A stretch of 17,882 nt of DNA from JBOHNS01 sp050730835 (GTDB taxonomy: Bacteria; Patescibacteriota; Saccharimonadia; Saccharimonadales; UBA4665): contig JBOHNS010000019.1 of NCBI GenBank assembly GCA_050730835.1, positions 1 through 17,882 of the forward strand. Direction: 5' to 3'. The position numbers and the translations under genes are program-made. Under the pieces are notes generated by a model. That model made no database searches, had not been told where the DNA came from, and saw only the letters and a list, made by a program, of their open reading frames with translations. Every line of letters begins with the position of its first letter. The stretch's first letter is position 1. Positions 13,924-17,882 of this stretch are shown here, piece by piece.

Positions 13924-13958
13924 ATTCACGCCTTTCGGTAGAGTGCTAGGACATTATT

Positions 13959-13987
13959 AACATAGCACAAAACTTTATCATTGACAA
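13959..13987 (-). promoter_or_regulatory. Promoter of the 13923(-) gene
   Basis: Minus strand TTGTCA (13987-13982), 17 bases, TATGTT (13964-13959). The -35 overlaps the plus-strand TTGACA at 13981-13986, so the two divergent promoters share -35 bases. Confidence 0.45.
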
Positions 13988-14012
13988 TGTTAAACATTTT
14001 TGGTGTTATATA
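13981..14012 (+). promoter_or_regulatory. Promoter of the 14019(+) gene with palindrome
   Basis: TTGACA (13981-13986) and a -10-like TATATA/TTATAT (14006-14012), spacing 19-20, slightly long. The -10 ends six bases before GTG 14019, again a leaderless arrangement. ATGTT-A-AACAT (13987-13997) is a perfect short palindrome between the boxes, a possible operator. Confidence 0.45.
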
Positions 14013-14018
14013 GGTCAA

Positions 14019-14684
14019 GTGAATTCATATGAAACTCCTGATAGCAAATTTGAACAAGAACGAGCAGCCATTAACCAGCGGGCGGCCGAAAAAGTTGGAG
14101 AAACGGCCGACTTGCAGCGCCGCGAGTTGATTGACGCGGCTTTTAGCGGCATGCTGGCGTACCTGACGTTTCAGCAAGCGCGCATGGACAAGCTGGCCGA
14201 TGAGGGCAGATTGGGCGCGGCGGCGTTTGACCGAACCGTGTTGCAGACTTTCGCTCACCTGCCGTTTGGCGATGACGACGAGCCGCATAATGCTTTTTCG
14301 CTGTTGCTGCAGCCCGACAAAAATTTGGGCCAGGAGCGCCGCGGCGAAGAAAAAATCATGGTCTATATGCCGGTGCCCGAAGACGTTACCTTGCAGTCCG
14401 GCTTTGATCCTAATTCGCTGGAACGCCCTGGTTACATCGTCGTCGAACGTTACGACGAAGCCGGCCAAGCGCGAAGCTACATTATTTCCGACGACAAGGC
14501 TGAGGAATTTCAAAGTGCCTATAGCGACAGCGAAGGCGAACAGCTAACCGGCGAAGAGGTTGAAATTATACACATGGGCGAACACTTGTCGCGGCGGGTT
14601 AATCCCATCGACGCGGTTATCGGCGAAATCTTTACCGAATTAACCGATTGGACTGTGCAGGTTCAGCGCTCGGATGAAGCCTAA
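14019..14684 (+). CDS. Unknown acidic protein, 221 residues
   Basis: Starts at GTG 14019 (read as MNSYETPDSKFEQERAA); the next in-frame Met is residue 45, which would delete a well-formed helix, and the -10 geometry fits 14019. The protein is soluble and strongly acidic, with an N-terminal helix-rich part (about 8-75, including LIDAAFSGMLAYLTFQQARMDKLADEGR) and a more strand-rich C-terminal part (KIMVYMPVPED, GYIVVERYDEAG, SYIISDDKAEEF, VEIIHMGEHLSRR). No catalytic motif, membrane segment or signal peptide is seen. It lies directly upstream of the heat-shock operon, but that has its own promoter, so a shared role is not implied. Function unknown. Confidence 0.82.
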   Translation: MNSYETPDSKFEQERAAINQRAAEKVGETADLQRRELIDAAFSGMLAYLTFQQARMDKLADEGRLGAAAFDRTVLQTFAHLPFGDDDEPHNAFSLLLQPDKNLGQERRGEEKIMVYMPVPEDVTLQSGFDPNSLERPGYIVVERYDEAGQARSYIISDDKAEEFQSAYSDSEGEQLTGEEVEIIHMGEHLSRRVNPIDAVIGEIFTELTDWTVQVQRSDEA

Positions 14685-14692
14685 ATAATCGC

Positions 14693-14722
14693 TTGACAGC
14701 GAAATTGGCGCTCCGCTATAGT
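14693..14722 (+). promoter_or_regulatory. groES-groEL promoter
   Basis: TTGACA (14693-14698) is a perfect -35, 18 bases before TATAGT (14717-14722). Start of transcription is expected near 14729, giving an 80-base leader that contains the CIRCE element. It begins nine bases after the stop of the preceding gene. Confidence 0.8.
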
Positions 14723-14735
14723 GAGTGCTGAAACG

Positions 14736-14762
14736 TTGGCACTCGCGGTTGCTTAGTGCTAA
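14736..14762 (+). promoter_or_regulatory. CIRCE operator (HrcA binding site)
   Basis: TTGGCACTC (14736-14744), nine bases, TAGTGCTAA (14754-14762). This matches the CIRCE consensus TTAGCACTC-N9-GAGTGCTAA with one change in each arm. CIRCE is bound by the HrcA repressor, whose activity depends on GroEL, so the operon should be heat-inducible and self-limiting. A further half site GAGTGCTG lies just upstream at 14723-14730, forming an alternative inverted pair with GCACTC. No hrcA gene lies in the window. Confidence 0.88.
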
Positions 14763-14807
14763 TGATTATTCAAAAGTTTTAAATTTAATACTAATAAGGA
14801 GGGTTTT

Positions 14808-15077
14808 ATGAGTGTACCGATTCAACCTTTGGCAGATTTCGTGGTGGCCGAGGCCGAAGCAGCGGCTAGCAAAACCGCTAGCGGATTGTTTTTGCCGGAT
14901 AATGCCAAGGAAAAGCCAAAAGTCGCGAAAGTTCTAGCCGTCGGCAAAGACGTCAAGCAAGTCAAAACAGGCGACCGGATTATTTATAAAAGTTACTCTA
15001 CGACCGACATCAAACTGGGCACGGACGAGTTCATTTTGGTTAAAGAAGAGGACGTGCTGGCAACGGTTAAAAATTAA
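14808..15077 (+). CDS. groES: Co-chaperonin GroES
   Basis: 89 residues, close to the usual 94-97. GroES is the seven-membered lid of the GroEL folding chamber. Seen: N-terminal strand PIQPLADFVVAEAEAAASKTASGLFLPDNAKEK-type mobile loop region (about residues 5-36, shown here only by its key parts KTASG and LPDNAKEKP), KVLAVGKD, VKTGDRIIYKSY, and the C-terminal EDVLATVKN. The mobile loop tip reads ASGLF where GGIVL is common. A strong Shine-Dalgarno AAGGAGGG (14796-14803) sits four to five bases before ATG 14808, in clear contrast to the leaderless genes around it. It is the first gene of the CIRCE-controlled operon, followed after 115 bases by groEL. Confidence 0.97.
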   Translation: MSVPIQPLADFVVAEAEAAASKTASGLFLPDNAKEKPKVAKVLAVGKDVKQVKTGDRIIYKSYSTTDIKLGTDEFILVKEEDVLATVKN

Positions 15078-15175
15078 CCTGTAGCTTGTAACCTGTCACG
15101 ATACATTAGCCATTAACATGTAACCGTTACAGGGTAATCGTTACAGTTTGGTGACATGTGACAGGATAAATGTAA
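15078..15175. repeat. Degenerate heptamer array between groES and groEL
   Basis: From the groES stop, the gap divides into seven-base steps: CCTGTAG, CTTGTAA, CCTGTCA, then GTAACCG, TTACAGG, GTAATCG, TTACAGT (15120-15147), then CATGTGA, CAGGATA, AATGTAA. TGTAAC-C-GTTACA (15119-15131) is a perfect palindrome, and CCTGTCAC (15092-15099) is complementary to GTGACAGG (15158-15165), so the mRNA can form a stem enclosing smaller ones just ahead of the groEL ribosome site. Confidence 0.7.
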
Positions 15176-15192
15176 ATCAAAGGAGTTAAATT

Positions 15193-16845
15193 ATGGCGAA
15201 GAAAGTTTTTTACGACGAAGAGGCGCGCAAGCGGGTGCTGGGCGGCGCGGAAATTTTATATAATGCTGTCAAAACCACAATGGGTCCGAAAGGGCGCAAC
15301 GTGGTTATCGGCAAAGGCTACGGCGGGCCGACGGTCAGCCACGACGGCGTGAGTGTTGCCAAAGCGGTGGAACTAGCCGATGTTGACGACGAAACTTTGG
15401 GGCAAAAAGTCGGCGCCGAACTAATCAAACAAGCGGCCAGCAAAATGAATGATGTGGCTGGCGACGGTACGACCACCGTAACGGTTTTGACGTATCACAT
15501 TTTGAGCGAAGCCAACAAATTAATTGCCGCTGGGCATAATCCGATGCTGCTGCGCAAGGGCTTGGAAGAGGCGGCTAGCGGCGTGATGGCGCAACTGGCC
15601 AAACTCAGCGAAGACATCAAGGGCAAAAATTCGCGCGTCGCGGAAGTTGCCACCATTAGCGCCGGCGACGCCGGAGTTGGCAATTTGATCGCCGACGTCA
15701 TGGATAAAATAGGCAAAGACGGCGTTGTAACTGTCGAAGAAGGCCAGGGCTTGCAGCTGGAAAGCGAAGTCGTCGAGGGCTTCACCTTTGACCGCGGCTT
15801 CGTCAGCCCATACATGGTAACCGACACGGCACGCATGGAAGCGGTTTACGACAAAGCGGCCGTAGTTGTTACTGATAAAAAAATCTCTAGCATTCAGGAG
15901 TTTTTGCCGTTGCTAGAAAAACTAGCCCAAGCTGGCAAAAAAGATTTAGTGCTAATTGCCGAAGATGTCGACGGCGAAGCGCTCGGCACATTGATTTTGA
16001 ACCGCTTGAAAGGCGTGTTTAACTGCGTTGCGATTAAAGCTCCAGCCTTTGGCGATCGTCGCAAAGACGTGCTAAATGATATTGCAATTTTAACCGGTGC
16101 AACAGTTATTACCGAAGACCGCGGCTACACATTTGAAAACGCGGAAATCGAAATGGTTGGCTCTGCGCGGCGCGTGATTGTCACCAAAGACGAATCAACA
16201 ATTATCGAGGGCGGCGGCTCGGCGGCTGAACTAGCTGCAAGAATCAAACAAATTACTGCCCAAGCTGACGCCGCGACCAGTGAATACGACAAAGAAAATC
16301 TGGAAAAGCGGCGCGCGGCGCTCAGTGGCAAAGTCGCCGTCATCAAAGTTGGCGGCGCGACCGAAACCGAAATCGAGGAAAAGAAATTCCGGGTTGATGA
16401 TGCCGTACACGCCGTCAAAGCGGCGCTAGCCGACGGCATCGTGCCTGGCGGCGGCGTAACTTTAGTCAATTTAACTTCTAGCGCCGCCAGTAAAAGCAAA
16501 AACGATTCTGTAGTAGCCGGCGCTAGCTTGCTAATAAAAGCTCTAGAACAACCATTTAGAATTTTGCTTGGTAACGCTGGCCTAAACGCCGACGAATGGC
16601 TGCCGCAAACCAAATCCGCCAAACCTGGGCAGGGCATCGACGTCAATAATCCTGCCAAACTGGTCGATATGAAAGCTAGCGGCATCGTCGACCCGACCCG
16701 CGTTACCAAAGAAGCCATCCAAAATGCCGTCAGCATCGCCGGCACATCCATGACCATGGGTGCGCTGGTCGTCGACGTCCCCGAAAAGGAAAAATCTGCC
16801 GCGCCAGACATGAGTGGTATGGGTGGCGGCATGGGGATGATGTAA
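15193..16845 (+). CDS. groEL: Chaperonin GroEL
   Basis: 550 residues, standard length. GroEL forms the double-ring ATP-driven folding chamber. Seen: MAKKVFYDEEARKRVL start, TTMGPKGRNVVI (ATP site), HDGVSVAKAVEL, AGDGTTTVTVL (ATP phosphate binding), the apical segment with EEGQGLQLESEVVEGFTFDRGFVSPYM in conserved order (only key residues noted), PAFGDRRKDVLNDIAILTGA, DGIVPGGGV near 415, GIVDPTRVTKEAIQNA near 500, and the C-terminal Gly-Met tail ending GMGGGMGMM. AAAGGAG (15179-15185) lies seven bases before ATG 15193, a strong ribosome site. The intergenic heptamer array and its foldback lie just upstream and could affect relative yield of GroEL and GroES. Terminated by the hairpin at 16932-16966. 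Confidence 0.99.
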   Translation: MAKKVFYDEEARKRVLGGAEILYNAVKTTMGPKGRNVVIGKGYGGPTVSHDGVSVAKAVELADVDDETLGQKVGAELIKQAASKMNDVAGDGTTTVTVLTYHILSEANKLIAAGHNPMLLRKGLEEAASGVMAQLAKLSEDIKGKNSRVAEVATISAGDAGVGNLIADVMDKIGKDGVVTVEEGQGLQLESEVVEGFTFDRGFVSPYMVTDTARMEAVYDKAAVVVTDKKISSIQEFLPLLEKLAQAGKKDLVLIAEDVDGEALGTLILNRLKGVFNCVAIKAPAFGDRRKDVLNDIAILTGATVITEDRGYTFENAEIEMVGSARRVIVTKDESTIIEGGGSAAELAARIKQITAQADAATSEYDKENLEKRRAALSGKVAVIKVGGATETEIEEKKFRVDDAVHAVKAALADGIVPGGGVTLVNLTSSAASKSKNDSVVAGASLLIKALEQPFRILLGNAGLNADEWLPQTKSAKPGQGIDVNNPAKLVDMKASGIVDPTRVTKEAIQNAVSIAGTSMTMGALVVDVPEKEKSAAPDMSGMGGGMGMM

Positions 16846-16857
16846 AACCGAAATGAG

Positions 16858-16910
16858 GGAACCGAGATAGGTTCCTTGCGTCGCGCAGGGAAAATAAAAT
16901 ATTTTCTCTG
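16858..16910 (+). other. Two hairpins in the groEL 3' untranslated region
   Basis: GGAACC (16858-16863) pairs with GGTTCC (16870-16875) around GAGATA. Then CAGGGAAAATA (16886-16896) pairs with TATTTTCTCTG (16900-16910) around AAA, 11 bp with one G-U. Neither is followed by a T-run, so they may stabilise the mRNA end more than stop transcription. Confidence 0.55.
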
Positions 16911-16931
16911 GCTGCTCTTTCCTGAATTAGA

Positions 16932-16980
16932 AAACAAGGCTTCGAAATAAATTCGTAGCCTTGTTTGATTTTAGTATTTT
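16932..16980 (+). terminator. Intrinsic terminator of the groESL operon
   Basis: AAACAAGGCTTCGAA (16932-16946), loop ATAAA, TTCGTAGCCTTGTTT (16952-16966): 14 of 15 positions pair. GATTTTAGTATTTT follows. In the reverse direction the stem is followed by TTTTCT, so it may also serve the minus-strand gene ending at 17151. Confidence 0.85.
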
Positions 16981-17016
16981 AATCTAAGCTTCTGTGGAAC
17001 CTGAAGCGGAGAATTG

Positions 17017-17039
17017 ATTGGGAGGACTGTCCTCCCAAT
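17017..17039. repeat. Perfect 23-base palindrome
   Basis: ATTGGGAGGAC (17017-17027), central T, GTCCTCCCAAT (17029-17039). No T-run follows on either strand. A further GTCCTC is at 17078-17083. Could be a protein-binding site or an RNA stem; no call is made. Confidence 0.7.
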
Positions 17040-17150
17040 ATGGAAAAATGTTGCGTAGTATATATAATTAAAGGAACGTCCTCTAACAGGGAAGAATTTG
17101 TGCTATTTCTTCATAGCTGAATCGTATAGATGCCAGCTCAAGATATACGT

Positions 17151-17882
17151 TTATTCTGGCGAGTCGCTATTTGACTGTTTTTGGGTGAAATAGTTTATTT
17201 CGTTGACGACGTCTAATAGGGCTTGGCCGCGGGCTTTTTCGTCGGTTATTTGATGGGCGGCTTGGTAGGCTTCGGGGATTAGCGATTGATTGTCGGCGGC
17301 TTGAATCATCATCATTGTCGTGCGGAATTTTTCTTCGGGAGTTTGATCGAGCTGGGCTAATAGCGGAGTTAATTCCTGCAGGGCTTGGGTTTTGAGTTGT
17401 AATAGTTGCGGGTCGCTGTTGCTGGAGTTGTCGCCGGCTGGTTGGCTTAGTTTGGCAAGTTGTTCGTCTACTTGCTGGCTGGTTGCGTCTGTGGAATTTG
17501 TGGCGGCTGAGGCTGGTTGGCTGACGGGATCGTCGGGAGTTAAATCGGCCGGCGTTGACATGCTTGGCGCGCTGGACGTCGGCGGCGGCGGAGTTTGGTC
17601 GGAATCGCTGGTCGCGACCGATGGAGCCGTTAAATAACCGCCAGCACTGTTTTTGATAACCGGCGATTTGGGTACGATGCCGGGCAGGCTAAAGCTGGGA
17701 TTGTCCGCGGCGGACGGCGTGAGATCGTGACCAGATTTTCCGGTTTCGGGACTAGCTTCGTTAGTTTCCGTGCTGCTATCGACTGGGGTTGGCGCCGGCG
17801 TGGCCACCGAGTCGTCGCTGGAAGCGTTGCCCGCCGAAGCCGAAAATTGGCTGACATCACTTCCACTGCCGACATCATCTGC
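17151..17882 (-). CDS. Low-complexity Ser/Thr/Pro/Asp-rich protein, N-terminus beyond the window
   Basis: A GTG at 17807 could start the frame, but the frame stays open upstream to the window edge and the added residues (DDVGSGSDVSQFSAS and on) have the same composition, so the gene most likely begins outside. About 243 residues are visible. The first 135 or so are rich in Ser, Thr, Pro, Ala and Asp with PPPP and SSAPSMSTPAD segments, typical of a disordered linker. The C-terminal 90 residues are helical (QLLQLKTQALQELTPLLAQL, then KFRTTMMMIQAADNQ, IPEAYQAAHQI, GQALLDVVNEINYF). No membrane segment is visible in this part. It could be the tail of a cell-surface or scaffold protein, but the missing N-terminus is needed to tell. 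Confidence 0.75.
   Translation of the reverse strand, partial: ADDVGSGSDVSQFSASAGNASSDDSVATPAPTPVDSSTETNEASPETGKSGHDLTPSAADNPSFSLPGIVPKSPVIKNSAGGYLTAPSVATSDSDQTPPPPTSSAPSMSTPADLTPDDPVSQPASAATNSTDATSQQVDEQLAKLSQPAGDNSSNSDPQLLQLKTQALQELTPLLAQLDQTPEEKFRTTMMMIQAADNQSLIPEAYQAAHQITDEKARGQALLDVVNEINYFTQKQSNSDSPE

Larger units (their letters stand above)
16846..17150. other. Convergent intergenic region after groEL
   Basis: 305 bases between groEL (+) and the 17151 gene (-). It contains two 3' hairpins, the terminator, a 23-base palindrome and, at 17063-17068, a TATAAT in AT-rich sequence without a partner -35 or a gene after it. No credible protein gene is seen. Confidence 0.6.

Noticed and set aside
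13941..13949. GAGTGCTAG as a second CIRCE site
   Set aside because: Only one arm is present; the matching arm nine bases away is not recognisable, and a single nine-base near match is expected by chance in a window of this size.
13613..13960. Plus-strand frame over the 13582-13923 gene
   Set aside because: It lacks a promoter or ribosome site, while the minus-strand frame has TTGTCA-N17-TATGTT and a GAAAGG at correct spacing.
17063..17068. TATAAT as a promoter for a gene after groEL
   Set aside because: No -35 at suitable distance and no open frame or RNA-like structure downstream on the plus strand.

Overview
The window reads as chromosomal DNA of a Candidate Phyla Radiation (Patescibacteria) bacterium, most likely a Saccharibacteria (TM7) relative. 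This is inferred from gene style only: a tightly packed core of valS, tsaD, a short MurE-type ligase, a HIT protein and groES-groEL, mixed with many proteins of no recognisable family, in moderately GC-rich DNA (by eye near half GC). TGA is used as a normal stop (valS, the HTH-HAD gene), so the UGA=Gly code of Gracilibacteria/SR1 does not apply.

Layout. 1-1509 (-): first 503 codons of an unknown protein running off the left edge. 1600-2361 (-): unknown protein, divergent from a HIT-family hydrolase (2387-2800 +) followed three bases later by a 55-residue membrane protein missed by length filters. 3116-3961 (+): an XRE-type HTH fused to a HAD phosphatase domain. 3962-4224: convergent gap filled with short repeats. 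4225-6903 and 6986-8134 (-): valS and tsaD. 8284-9792 (+): unknown protein with a central membrane hairpin. 9851-11146 (+): Mur ligase lacking the usual N-terminal domain. 11170-13365 (-): small unknown protein, PD-(D/E)XK nuclease-like protein, and a DDAH/amidinotransferase-fold protein. 13433-13582: strongly self-complementary block, a candidate structured RNA. 13582-13923 (-) and 14019-14684 (+): divergent unknown genes. 14693-16980: complete heat-shock operon with promoter, CIRCE operator, groES, groEL and terminator. 17151-17882 (-): low-complexity protein cut by the right edge.

Two signals cut across genes. First, five short-period arrays, all built on seven-base units but with different sequences, occur at 4022-4130, 4181-4194, 7696-7724, 7902-7933 and 15078-15175. 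Two lie inside tsaD and add in-frame residues at loop positions; the others lie in intergenic gaps. They resemble the short tandemly repeated repetitive (STRR) heptamers known from cyanobacteria. Second, many genes lack a Shine-Dalgarno sequence and instead have a -10 box about six bases before the start codon, which is the geometry of leaderless transcripts. The clearest are 11484(-) and 12404(-), both TTGACT-N17-(-10)-N6-ATG. groES and groEL, in contrast, have strong Shine-Dalgarno sites.

No tRNA, rRNA, CRISPR array, transposase or phage gene was seen. I did not find one obvious multi-gene novel system. The strongest candidates for something undescribed are the heptamer arrays, the structured RNA candidate, the nuclease-like protein and the HTH-HAD fusion.
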